DNA of 64,000 bases from positions 62,001 through 126,000 of the forward strand of contig CAMYOD010000048.1 of the NCBI GenBank assembly GCA_947259975.1, written 5' to 3'. The notes beneath the pieces were generated by a model that was given only the letters and a program-made list of their open reading frames with translations, ran no database searches and was not told where the DNA came from. This DNA is from an uncultured Gammaproteobacteria bacterium (GTDB lineage Bacteria; Pseudomonadota; Gammaproteobacteria; HyVt-429). Of this stretch, positions 8,601 through 16,888 are shown piece by piece. Every line of letters starts with the position of its first letter. Positions within the stretch are counted from its first letter, which is position 1. The position numbers and the translations under genes were made by a program.

Positions 8601-9197
8601 TCAGAACAGTACCATTGCGCCCAAACTGAAGTAATTGATGTCGTTGATACCGATGCTGCCGGTATAGTCGAGTTCGATGTTGGCACGATCATTCACGCGG
8701 AAACCCAGGCCGGCACCGAAGGACGCGCCGGACTCTTCCTCCTGCAGGAGAATGCCGGTGTCACGATCGTAATCGATGTCTGCGACCACCACGCCCATCT
8801 TGCCCTTGGCGTATATCGTTCCGGCGGTGCGTGCGGCGACATACACGCCGATGGTCTTTAGCGACCACGTGCCGGTGGTGGCCTGACGGCTGTCCACGCC
8901 GAAGGTGCCGTCATCGCTGGTATCGGTGTAGACGAATTCCACCGCGGCGCGGCCGTTGCCGAGGATGGGGCGGGCGAATTCATAACCCGCGAGGATGCCG
9001 GCGTTGGTGGCATCCTTGAAATCATTGCCCTCGTGGAGCATGTCGCCGTAGACGAAACCGAGCATCCAGTGTCCCTGCGCAGTGCGGTCATCGGAAAACC
9101 AGGTCGGCTGCTGCGCGGCGGCGTTGGCGCTGAGCAGGCAGAGGGTTGCCAGGGTCAGGACAGAGGTCGCGGTGGCGCGGAAGGTGTTGTTTTTCAT
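8601..9197 (-). CDS. Outer-membrane beta-barrel protein with signal peptide
   Basis: A 198-residue precursor with a clear signal peptide (ATATSVLTLATLCLLSANAAAQQ, cleavage likely after AAA). The mature part consists of alternating polar and hydrophobic stretches typical of a small eight-stranded barrel: WMLGFVYGDML, AAVEFVYTD, TIGVYVAARTAG, FGAGLGFRVND and a terminal FSLGAMVLF. The C-terminal Phe is the usual recognition residue for the Bam machinery. It belongs to the broad OmpA/OmpW-like opacity-protein group; function unknown. GGAGG stands seven bases before the ATG. It is probably monocistronic, since a terminator follows directly. Confidence 0.85.
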   Translation of the reverse strand: MKNNTFRATATSVLTLATLCLLSANAAAQQPTWFSDDRTAQGHWMLGFVYGDMLHEGNDFKDATNAGILAGYEFARPILGNGRAAVEFVYTDTSDDGTFGVDSRQATTGTWSLKTIGVYVAARTAGTIYAKGKMGVVVADIDYDRDTGILLQEEESGASFGAGLGFRVNDRANIELDYTGSIGINDINYFSLGAMVLF

Positions 9198-9271
9198 GTC
9201 ACGTCCTCCAATTTGGACAAGTGTTTTAGCCGAATTCTTGTAGGGGCTTTACAATAACGTTAGCAGGAAAT

Positions 9272-9300
9272 ACTATGTAACTCAACGCGCTATGACTCAA
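9272..9300 (-). promoter_or_regulatory. Candidate sigma70 promoter of the outer-membrane barrel gene
   Basis: On the minus strand, TTGAGT and CATAGT are separated by 17 bases within an AT-rich stretch (about 9200-9360) that stands out from the GC-rich surroundings. The predicted start is near 9265, giving a 68-base leader before the ATG. The match is moderate and other hexamer pairs nearby are possible. Confidence 0.35.
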
Positions 9301-9489
9301 ATCTTGTAGCATTTCTTAGATAATTACATAAGCTACTGAGTTTAAATAATAAATGAGCGTAAGGCTGGTCCAATCTAGCGTTCCGACGGCGTATGGCGCC
9401 GGCGTCCATTTAGCCCGACGCCAATCGGCGCCGCCCGCACGCGCGCTGTGTTTTCCCCGTGACCCAGGCCGCCGCCTCGTCAGTCGCCC

Positions 9490-11991
9490 ATGAGCAAACG
9501 CAAAGACACGCACGCATCAGGTTCCGACGCCCCGGTCGATGATTCGCTGGAGCTCCTGCTAACCGGTGATAACGCGGTATTGCTGGAGCTCACGCAAGAG
9601 GGGGTGTGCCGTATTTCGCCGCAGGGCGTCATCGAGGGCGTAAACCCGGCTTACTGCCGCATAACCGGCTACTCGCGCAGACGGTTGGTCGGAGCAAGCC
9701 TGTATCGGCTGCTACATGAAACGGACCGGCGCAAGGTAGCGCAGGTGATTGCGCGACCGGCAGCCCAGCGTAGCGGACCCTACCTCATTCGTCATCGCCA
9801 CCGTGACGGTTCCTGGCTCAGTTTTGATGCGACGCTGAAATTTGTTGATGACGATGAAACCGCTTCGTGGTTCATCAACTTTCATGATCAAACCGATCGT
9901 AAACGTGCCGAATCCGAATTGCGCACGCGCGAGACCAGGTATCAGGAAGAGCGGCTCGGACGGGTGCTTGATCACTCGCCCAACGAAATTTACGTTTTTG
10001 CCAATGACAGCCTGAAATTCCTACAGGCGAACAAGGGTGCCTGCGATAATCTGGGTTATAGCGCGGAAGAAATGAACGCGCTTACACCGGTCGATATCGC
10101 ACCCAGCTTTACCCGCGAACGATTTGTCGAACTGCTGCAACCCCTGCGCGACGGCAATCGTGAGCAACTGACCTTCGAAACCATTCATTATCGTAAGAAC
10201 GGGACGCATTATCCGGTAGAAATCCGTTTGCAACTGGCGCACGAGGAGTACCCGCCCGTATTCGTGGCAATTGTACAAGACAGTACTGAGCGTAAACGCG
10301 CAGAAACGCAGATGTCGAAATTGTCGGGTGCGGTCGAGCAGACGGCGGATGCCGTGATGATTACAGATAGCCAGGGTGAAATCGAATATGTAAACGCTGC
10401 CTTCGAGACGATTAGCGGTTACGGCCGTGGCGAGGCAGTGGGATCCAAACCCAGTCTTATCAAGTCCGGGATGCACGATGCCGCGTTTTATCGGCGTATG
10501 TGGAGCGTCCTGCGTCGCGGCGGCGTATTTCAGGATGTACTCATCAATCGGCGTAAGAGCGGCGAGCTGTATTACGAAGAAAAAACCATTACGCCCCTGA
10601 AGAACGAAAACGGTCGCATTACGCACTACATCTCCACTGGCAAGGATATTACCGACCGAATGGAGACTCAGGAGCGGCTACATCATCTCGCCTATCATGA
10701 TTTGCTTACCGGATTGCCAAATCGGGCAATGCTGTCCGACCGCTTACAGCACGCTTTGACGCGTGCCTCCCGCGCCAGGGAACGGCTGGCGGTGCTGATC
10801 CTCGACCTCGATCGGTTCAAGGTGATTAACGACACCCTGGGGCACGATATAGGCGACCGCTTGCTGCGGGCAATTGCCGCCCGCGTCCAGAGCTGCGTGC
10901 GTGACTCCGACACACTGGCAAGACTCGGCGGCGACGAATTCGCGGTCCTGCTCGAAGACGTCACGGGGGCCGGACAGATCAGCGCAGTTGCGACCGAGAT
11001 TCTCGATCAATTTGCGCGGCCTGTGGTGGTCGAGGAGCATGAATTGTTCGTTACGCCGAGTATCGGCATCGGTATCTATCCGGATGACGGCGACGATATG
11101 TTGAGCATATTGAAGAATGCCGATACGGCAATGTTTCGCGCGAAAGAGCACGGCGGCAATACCTACCAGTTCTATGCTTCAGATATGGGTGCCAAGGCGC
11201 TACAACGACTTACCCTTGAAACTGGCTTGCGACGCGCATTGGCGCGCAACGAGTTCGTGCTTCACTATCAACCGCAATTCGATCTGCACACCGGCGATAT
11301 CACCACGATTGAGGCGTTAGTGCGCTGGCAGCATCCTGACCTCGGCCTGGTGCCCCCGGCAGACTTCATGCGCCTGTTGGAGGAGACCGGCCTTATCGTC
11401 CCGATCGGCGAGTGGGTCTTGCAGACAGCCTGTGTGCAGAACAAGATCTGGCAGGACCAATGCCGCGGACTGCTGCGCATTGCAATCAATGTATCACCGC
11501 GTCAGTTCCGGCATGGTTCCGATCTTGTCCAATTGGTGGCCAATGCGCTGAAGAAATCCGGCCTCGAAGGCCGTCACCTGGAACTTGAATTGACAGAAAG
11601 TACGGTTATGGAGAATGTGCAAGCGGCCGTGGACACCATGGACGCGCTCAGCGCCATGGGTGTGCGGATTGCAATCGACGATTTTGGCACCGGCTACTCC
11701 TCGCTGAACCATCTAAAACGTTTCCCCATCAGCACCCTGAAGGTCGACCGCTCATTCGTGCAGGACATCACGCGAGATCCCGACGACGCGGCCATGGTCT
11801 CAACCATTGCGGCGATGGGACATCACCTCATGCTGCAGGTGGTAGCGGAGGGTGTGGAGAGCGAGGCGCAGCTGGATTTTCTGCGTAAGTGCGATTGCGA
11901 TGTCGTGCAGGGCTACCTGTTGGGCCGCCCCCTGTCGGCCGAAGAGATGACGGATTTTCTGACCGCCAACCTCGCCGGCCCAATCCGTTAG
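9490..11991 (+). CDS. PAS-PAS-PAS-GGDEF-EAL cyclic-di-GMP enzyme
   Basis: An 833-residue cytoplasmic protein without membrane spans. Three PAS-like domains occupy about residues 30-140, 155-275 and 280-395 (for example EGVNPAYCRITGYSRRRLVG and YVNAAFETISGYGRGEAVG). The diguanylate cyclase domain has the intact motif RLGGDEFAVLLED near residue 480. The phosphodiesterase domain has EALVRWQHP near 608, plus the catalytic-site blocks ELTESTVMEN, IDDFGTGYSS and VVAEGVES. Both domains look catalytically competent, so net activity is probably set by the PAS inputs. No cofactor ligand for the PAS domains could be assigned. It ends six bases from the convergent GGDEF-EAL gene. Confidence 0.94.
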   Translation: MSKRKDTHASGSDAPVDDSLELLLTGDNAVLLELTQEGVCRISPQGVIEGVNPAYCRITGYSRRRLVGASLYRLLHETDRRKVAQVIARPAAQRSGPYLIRHRHRDGSWLSFDATLKFVDDDETASWFINFHDQTDRKRAESELRTRETRYQEERLGRVLDHSPNEIYVFANDSLKFLQANKGACDNLGYSAEEMNALTPVDIAPSFTRERFVELLQPLRDGNREQLTFETIHYRKNGTHYPVEIRLQLAHEEYPPVFVAIVQDSTERKRAETQMSKLSGAVEQTADAVMITDSQGEIEYVNAAFETISGYGRGEAVGSKPSLIKSGMHDAAFYRRMWSVLRRGGVFQDVLINRRKSGELYYEEKTITPLKNENGRITHYISTGKDITDRMETQERLHHLAYHDLLTGLPNRAMLSDRLQHALTRASRARERLAVLILDLDRFKVINDTLGHDIGDRLLRAIAARVQSCVRDSDTLARLGGDEFAVLLEDVTGAGQISAVATEILDQFARPVVVEEHELFVTPSIGIGIYPDDGDDMLSILKNADTAMFRAKEHGGNTYQFYASDMGAKALQRLTLETGLRRALARNEFVLHYQPQFDLHTGDITTIEALVRWQHPDLGLVPPADFMRLLEETGLIVPIGEWVLQTACVQNKIWQDQCRGLLRIAINVSPRQFRHGSDLVQLVANALKKSGLEGRHLELELTESTVMENVQAAVDTMDALSAMGVRIAIDDFGTGYSSLNHLKRFPISTLKVDRSFVQDITRDPDDAAMVSTIAAMGHHLMLQVVAEGVESEAQLDFLRKCDCDVVQGYLLGRPLSAEEMTDFLTANLAGPIR

Positions 11992-11997
11992 CGCTGA

Positions 11998-14046
11998 TTA
12001 TCCACCGGTGCCTGCAAGCGGCACCGGATTCACTGCCAAGATATCTTCCAGCGGCGCCGGCGGACTGATGCCATAACCCTGCGCCAGATCGACGCCGATC
12101 TCCTTGAGGCGCGCCAGGATTGCGTCGTTTTCCACGAATTCCGCAATCGTCTGCATCTCCATGGTATGGCCTACCTCGTTAATCGACTTCACCATGGCGC
12201 GATCGATCGCATCCTCCGCGATGTCACGCACGAAAATTCCATCAATCTTCAGGTAATCCACGGGCAGATTCTTGAGGTAGGCAAAGGACGACAGACCGCT
12301 GCCGAAATCGTCGAGCGAGAACTTGCAGCCGAGTCGCTTTAACTCCTTGATCACATGACTGGCCGCGCTGAGGTTGGCGATCGCCGCCGTCTCGGTGATC
12401 TCGAAACAGACCAGCCCGGGCTTGACGGCATACTTACCCAGTTGCTCGCGCACGTAAGGCAAGAGGGATTCATGGCTCAATGAGGCGCCCGACAGATTGA
12501 TGGCAAGACTGGGCAATTCGACCCAGCCGGCGCGACTCAAACGATCCAGGTGCATAAAGGCATTCGCCACCACCCAGCGATCGATACTGTCCATGAGGTT
12601 GTAACGCTCGGCCGCAGGGATAAACGCGCCCGGTGGAATAGTGCTGCCATCTTCCGCGAGCATTCGTACCAGTATCTCGTAATGCTCCACGGTCGACCCG
12701 ACATCGGCGACCGGCACAATGGGTTGGCAATACAAGACGAAGCGATCGTCCTCCAATGCCCGCGTGATACGCGAGACCCATTGCATTTCCCCGTGTCGCT
12801 CCGCTACCTCGCTGTCGTCGGGCTGGTAGACATGAATGCGATTACGGCCGCCGTCCTTGGCCGCATAACAAGCGGTGTCGGCGGCACTGAGTAGCTGTGC
12901 GACCGTGTCACTGGCTTTGTTAATAGCGACCACGCCCACACTTACACCGAGATTGAAGATGTGATCGTCCCACATGAAGCGAAAGTCTTGAATTGCCTCA
13001 CGTAACGTCGCCGCGACGCGCGTACCCTCGTTCACATCGCAACCCTCGAGCAGGACGCCGAATTCATCGCCCCCTAAACGGGCCAGCGTATCTGCTTTGC
13101 GCAGCTTTTGTTGCAGAATGCCACCCAATTGTTTGAGCAATTCATCGCCCGCCACATGACCACAGGTATCGTTAACCACTCTGAACTGATCCAGGTCCAT
13201 GTAGAGCAGAGCATGCTCGACGTCGCTCTCATGCGAATCATCAAGCGCCCGGTTCAAGCGGTGCTCGAATTCACGCCGATTGACGAGCCCCGTCAAGGCG
13301 TCATGTCGCGCATGGTAGGAGACACGCTCCTTTTCTTTCAGCAGGGCTTCCGCGGTTCGTTTGTGGCTACCCACCTCCGCCCTGAGATCCCCCTGGAAGC
13401 GTCGTATCGCGTCGCGCATGGCGGTAAAACTGGTCACCAATGCCCCCACCTCGTCCTGGCTCGGCGCCGGCAAGTGGGCATCGAAATCACCTTGTGCGAG
13501 TCGATTCGACGCCTCGGAAAGCTGACCGAGACGGCGGCGCACCACAAATTCCAGGGTCAGGCCCACCGCGAGCATGAACGCGACCCAGGCAATCAGAGAT
13601 GTTATCCAAAAGCGCCGCGCAAAGGCCTGGGTCGCGCGGAGGTCATTGCCGGTATCCATCGTCAGGCTCAGCGAACCCAAGGGTCGCCCCAGATAGGTGA
13701 TCGGTTGTTCACGATGGACAAGCGTCGCCGGGTCGCTGTGGGCGTGATTGCCGGTTAAATCCAATGGATACAGCAGCTGCCCATCGGCGCCGCGCAGGCT
13801 TAACGCAACCCAATTTGGGTTCTTGTCCAGCAGCACGTCCAGATTCTCATAGATTCGCGATAGGTGATTGTCGAGCAAAAGCGGTACCACGCCCTCGACC
13901 ACGCTGTCCAGATGTGCCGCGAGTTGCACGCGATTTCGCTCCTCCCAAAACGCCGTATAGTTGGGCAACCAGGAAAAGTGCACGTAGCTGGCCAGGAACA
14001 GGCTGAACAGGACGAGAGGCGTCAAGACCTTGAAGCGCAGGCTCAT
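11998..14046 (-). CDS. Membrane HAMP-GGDEF-EAL cyclic-di-GMP enzyme
   Basis: A 682-residue protein with an N-terminal membrane span (about 7-28), a periplasmic sensor of roughly 120 residues, a second span (about 148-168), HAMP, a coiled linker, GGDEF (RLGGDEFGVLLEG, near 325) and EAL. The EAL signature reads EILVRM, but the catalytic Glu remains, and SLDDFGSGLSSFAYLK and TIAEFVEN are present. It is the downstream gene of a pair with a PhnD-like binding protein 67 bases upstream, so the sensor may read the liganded binding protein. That coupling is inference from order and strand. Confidence 0.92.
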   Translation of the reverse strand: MSLRFKVLTPLVLFSLFLASYVHFSWLPNYTAFWEERNRVQLAAHLDSVVEGVVPLLLDNHLSRIYENLDVLLDKNPNWVALSLRGADGQLLYPLDLTGNHAHSDPATLVHREQPITYLGRPLGSLSLTMDTGNDLRATQAFARRFWITSLIAWVAFMLAVGLTLEFVVRRRLGQLSEASNRLAQGDFDAHLPAPSQDEVGALVTSFTAMRDAIRRFQGDLRAEVGSHKRTAEALLKEKERVSYHARHDALTGLVNRREFEHRLNRALDDSHESDVEHALLYMDLDQFRVVNDTCGHVAGDELLKQLGGILQQKLRKADTLARLGGDEFGVLLEGCDVNEGTRVAATLREAIQDFRFMWDDHIFNLGVSVGVVAINKASDTVAQLLSAADTACYAAKDGGRNRIHVYQPDDSEVAERHGEMQWVSRITRALEDDRFVLYCQPIVPVADVGSTVEHYEILVRMLAEDGSTIPPGAFIPAAERYNLMDSIDRWVVANAFMHLDRLSRAGWVELPSLAINLSGASLSHESLLPYVREQLGKYAVKPGLVCFEITETAAIANLSAASHVIKELKRLGCKFSLDDFGSGLSSFAYLKNLPVDYLKIDGIFVRDIAEDAIDRAMVKSINEVGHTMEMQTIAEFVENDAILARLKEIGVDLAQGYGISPPAPLEDILAVNPVPLAGTGG

Positions 14047-14113
14047 CGGGAGGTCTCCATGTATCGCGGCCCGGCGGGTAGTTGCGTGCGAGATGTCATT
14101 TATTGCCGGCCAC

Positions 14114-14992
14114 TCACTGCGCGTCTACAAAGAGTTTGTCCAGCCCCCAGCCCAACAGTGGCAGATAGTCCTGTATGGTGGCGGTGGTGGGATTCGCCAT
14201 GGGGATTGCGGCAAGTAATCGGCGGCCTGCCTCGTCTGCCATCAACTCCAGGAAGGCCTCACGTACACGTTCGCGGTCCGCCTCGGGAACCCGTGGATGG
14301 GCCGCCACCGGATGGGGTGCGACCTCCCGGCTAGTGTAGATTATACGCAGCTTTTCCCTGATCGCCTGCGGCTGTCGCCGCAGGGTGCTGTGAACGCCGC
14401 TGCCGGCGGGGGTAATTCCCGTGGCGACGTGCAGATAAACGGAGCTGTGTGTTTGCACATAGACCGGTGATACGTCGATACCCTGTGCCAAAAAATCAGC
14501 CCGCGGCAACAGTGAGGCGCCGAGGGCATTGGGGGAAGGCATCGCAATCGCGGCGCCCTGCAGTTGGGCGATGTTCTGCAGGGCACTGTCTTTGTGGACG
14601 ACCACAATTCCTTTTAACCTGCGTTCACCGTCACGCACTAATGGTATATAGCCCTGGGCTTGCGATCCCAATGCCACGTGATAAGGGTTCATGTATGCAA
14701 AATCGAAATCCCCGCGCATGAAGCGCTTTTCGAACACTGGGATCTTGGGGCTGCCCGTAAGTTCCAAATGTACACCTGTGCGGCGACCAATCTCGTCCAG
14801 CAACGGGCGCCAGATGCGAAATAATTTGCGCTGCTCGAATTGTGGAACCACCCCGAAGGTGTAGTTCGGCCGGCCCACTGCTGCGGTGTCGCCGGCAATG
14901 GGAGTGGCGGCATGCGTAATCATGGCGCCCGTGAGCGCCGCCGTCAGCCCGCTAAGGGAGACAACCCAATATTTGATGGACTTGCCAAACAT
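14114..14992 (-). CDS. PhnD-like periplasmic binding protein (phosphate/phosphonate-type)
   Basis: A 292-residue secreted protein: signal peptide WVVSLSGLTAALTGAMITHA, then the binding-protein fold of the PhnD/PtxB type (FGVVPQFEQRKLFRIWRPLLDEIGRRTG in two blocks, FAYMNPYHVAL, GAAIAMPSPNALGASLLPR, VHSTLRR). No ABC permease or ATPase gene is adjacent. Instead the next gene is a HAMP-GGDEF-EAL protein on the same strand, an arrangement found in several proteobacteria where the binding protein serves signalling rather than uptake. Ligand unknown; phosphate, phosphonate or another oxyanion are all possible. Confidence 0.85.
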   Translation of the reverse strand: MFGKSIKYWVVSLSGLTAALTGAMITHAATPIAGDTAAVGRPNYTFGVVPQFEQRKLFRIWRPLLDEIGRRTGVHLELTGSPKIPVFEKRFMRGDFDFAYMNPYHVALGSQAQGYIPLVRDGERRLKGIVVVHKDSALQNIAQLQGAAIAMPSPNALGASLLPRADFLAQGIDVSPVYVQTHSSVYLHVATGITPAGSGVHSTLRRQPQAIREKLRIIYTSREVAPHPVAAHPRVPEADRERVREAFLELMADEAGRRLLAAIPMANPTTATIQDYLPLLGWGLDKLFVDAQ

Positions 14993-15216
14993 GACTTGAA
15001 CTCCATGGTTTTAACTGCGTGGGATCCATGCCCGCGATACGGGCAACCATTGGTTATAACGGTCCGTTTGCCGGTGTTCTTTAGGCCCTTTCGGCGCGCC
15101 GACAAGCGGCACCCGACCGTCAGCCCCGGCGAGCCGCTATAATCCCTTATAAGGGGGCGGCATTTACTGGATCTCGGCCCCGCAACCCGCGTCAGGCTTT
15201 GGCGGCAAAAAAGGCC

Positions 15217-15482
15217 ATGTTTCGCATCAATGACTCGATAATGGCACAACGGCTCGGTGATGAGATGGTCCTGGTCAATCTCCAGGACAATCAGATCTAC
15301 AGCCTTAAGCCACCGGAACCCGGTTCTGGGAGCTCCTGAGTGAGGGGCAGGACCCCGCCACAGTCCGCGAGTGTCTGCACGTTGAATTCGATATTGCCCC
15401 GGCCACGCTCGACCGTGAGATCGACGACATGTTATGCATGCTGGTGACGGCGGGATTGCTTATTAAGGTCGAGCGCAGTTGA
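15217..15482 (+). pseudogene. PqqD-family peptide chaperone, split by a one-base deletion
   Basis: From the ATG at 15217 the frame reads MFRINDSIMAQRLGDEMVLV then NLQDNQIYSL and runs into a stop at about 15340. Shifting frame at about 15305-15308 restores a continuous family match: TGTRFWELLSEGQDPATVRE, then FDIAPATLDREIDDMLCMLV and TAGLLIKVERS, stop at 15480-15482. Adding a single base after CTTAA would give L-N-A-T-G-T-R-F-W and an uninterrupted 88-residue PqqD-like protein. PqqD proteins bind leader peptides for RiPP-modifying enzymes. It could be a genuine mutation or a sequencing error. Confidence 0.82.
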
Positions 15483-15663
15483 GTACCAGCACCGCGCCGA
15501 CGAATCTCGCCCCGCAGGCGCGGGTGAGGTGGGCGCCGAACCGCAAATGTGGCCGCTGGCACAGATACCGGTACTACGCCTGCAGTTCGCCACCGGCTTT
15601 GAACACCTTCACGACGTCGTCGATTGTTTGGCGCGCGAAATAGGTGCATTACCAGCTGTGACT
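15479..15663 (+). other. Coding-like remnant after the PqqD pseudogene
   Basis: A TTG overlapping the PqqD stop opens a frame (STSTAPTNLAPQARVRW) that runs into low-quality sequence. Another frame over the same stretch reads MWPLAQIPVLRLQFATGFEH from about 15547 and ends in a stop near 15676. The two together look like one short gene with a second frameshift, but I recognise no family. The rest of the 15483-15699 gap contains only the ribosome binding site of the next gene. Confidence 0.25.
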
Positions 15664-15699
15664 ATGCAGGCATAACAGACGTCTTGTAGACTGGGAGGA

Positions 15700-16095
15700 A
15701 TGGAATCCCGCAGTCACGACAAAACATCCGGGCGCTTGTTGGCCATTATCGAATTGGGCGGTTACCCTAACTTTACACCCCTGTATCGGCGGGTCGGCTA
15801 CGACGTGACGCTGGTAAATTCCATGCGTAAGGCACTTGCGGCGCTCAAGAAGGCGTCCTTCGATACCGTTGTTGCCGAATTCAATTACCAACACACCTTC
15901 CGCGATCGTATGAGCAATCTGGAGTCGTTGCTTGCGGTATTGGAGCGCGCGCCCGAGACACGGGTGATCGTTTTCTATGAGCCGGAGCACCTCATGCAGC
16001 TGGAAAGTCTGCGCCAACAGTTCACGATCCACGAGGCGCTGCCGTTTCCGGTCGACGAGGACGCGCTCAAAAAGCTGTTAACGCAATCGGACTGA
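15700..16095 (+). CDS. Degenerate response-regulator receiver-like protein
   Basis: A 131-residue protein with the alternating beta-alpha pattern of a receiver domain: RLLAIIELGGY, YDVTLVNSMRKALAALKKASF, DTVVAEFNYQ, ETRVIVFYEPE, IHEALPFPVDEDALKKLL. The acidic pocket is not conserved. The beta-3 phosphoacceptor Asp appears as Ala-Glu-Phe in TVVAEFNYQ, and the conserved Lys before Pro is Phe in LPFPVDED, so phosphotransfer is unlikely. The GGAGG before the ATG is only one base away, unusually tight, so a start slightly downstream remains possible. It has no adjacent kinase and lies between the PqqD pseudogene and convergent folE. Confidence 0.65.
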   Translation: MESRSHDKTSGRLLAIIELGGYPNFTPLYRRVGYDVTLVNSMRKALAALKKASFDTVVAEFNYQHTFRDRMSNLESLLAVLERAPETRVIVFYEPEHLMQLESLRQQFTIHEALPFPVDEDALKKLLTQSD

Positions 16096-16108
16096 ACGCG
16101 ACACCCGA

Positions 16109-16738
16109 TCAGTTTCTGATCAACTCCAAGAGTTCGCCCCGGGTGCGTGCATTTTCCCGAAAGGTGCCGCGCATGGCGCTGGTGACCGTCGAGCTGTTTT
16201 GCTTCTGCACGCCACGCATCATCATACAGAAATGGCTGGCTTCCATAATTACCGCCACGCCGTGGGGCGCTAACGCCTCCATCATGGCATCGGCAACCTG
16301 GTTCGTAAGACGTTCCTGCACCTGCAGGCGTCGGGCGAAGAGATCAACGATCCGTGCCACCTTGCTCAGACCGATCACATGACCCTTGGGGAGGTAGGCG
16401 ACATGCGCTTTGCCGAAGAACGGCAACACATGGTGTTCACATAGCGAATAAAACTCGATGTCCTTGACCACCACCATCTCTTCACATTTCTCGTCGAAGA
16501 TGGCCTCACTGACGACATCGTCCAGTTTCTGGTCATAGCCGCTGGTAAGAAACGTGAGCGCCTTGGCGACCCGTAACGGCGTGCGCTGCAGGCCTTCGCG
16601 CTGCGGGTTCTCGCCGAGCCGCAACAGGATCTTGCGTACCAGACTCTCGAATTCGGGATCGAAAACCTCATCCGGTCCGGCGTCAAGGTTGGCGGCATAG
16701 TGCCCGCTGGCGGCAAAGGTCGGCTTACGTGTGCTCAT
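16109..16738 (-). CDS. folE: GTP cyclohydrolase I
   Basis: FolE converts GTP to dihydroneopterin triphosphate, the first step of folate synthesis, as a homodecamer. The 209-residue product shows [19 protein letters not shown], the zinc and active-site motif [38 protein letters not shown], and the third zinc ligand in [16 protein letters not shown]. All expected zinc ligands (Cys, His, Cys) are present. It is convergent with the receiver-like gene, only 13 bases apart, and appears monocistronic. The ATG at 16738 gives the family length. Confidence 0.97.
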   Translation of the reverse strand: MSTRKPTFAASGHYAANLDAGPDEVFDPEFESLVRKILLRLGENPQREGLQRTPLRVAKALTFLTSGYDQKLDDVVSEAIFDEKCEEMVVVKDIEFYSLCEHHVLPFFGKAHVAYLPKGHVIGLSKVARIVDLFARRLQVQERLTNQVADAMMEALAPHGVAVIMEASHFCMMMRGVQKQNSSTVTSAMRGTFRENARTRGELLELIRN

Positions 16739-16888
16739 AGGCGGCTTGGCTCCGGCGCGTGATTGTTGATCCCTGGTTGCGCACTATTCTAACGTAAAAC
16801 GCCGCGCTGGAAGCCGAGCCAAATACCGTGCTGTGAACGGGGTTGTCGCCGGGCGGTGATTGCACAGGAGGCACAATGCCGGTGACGA

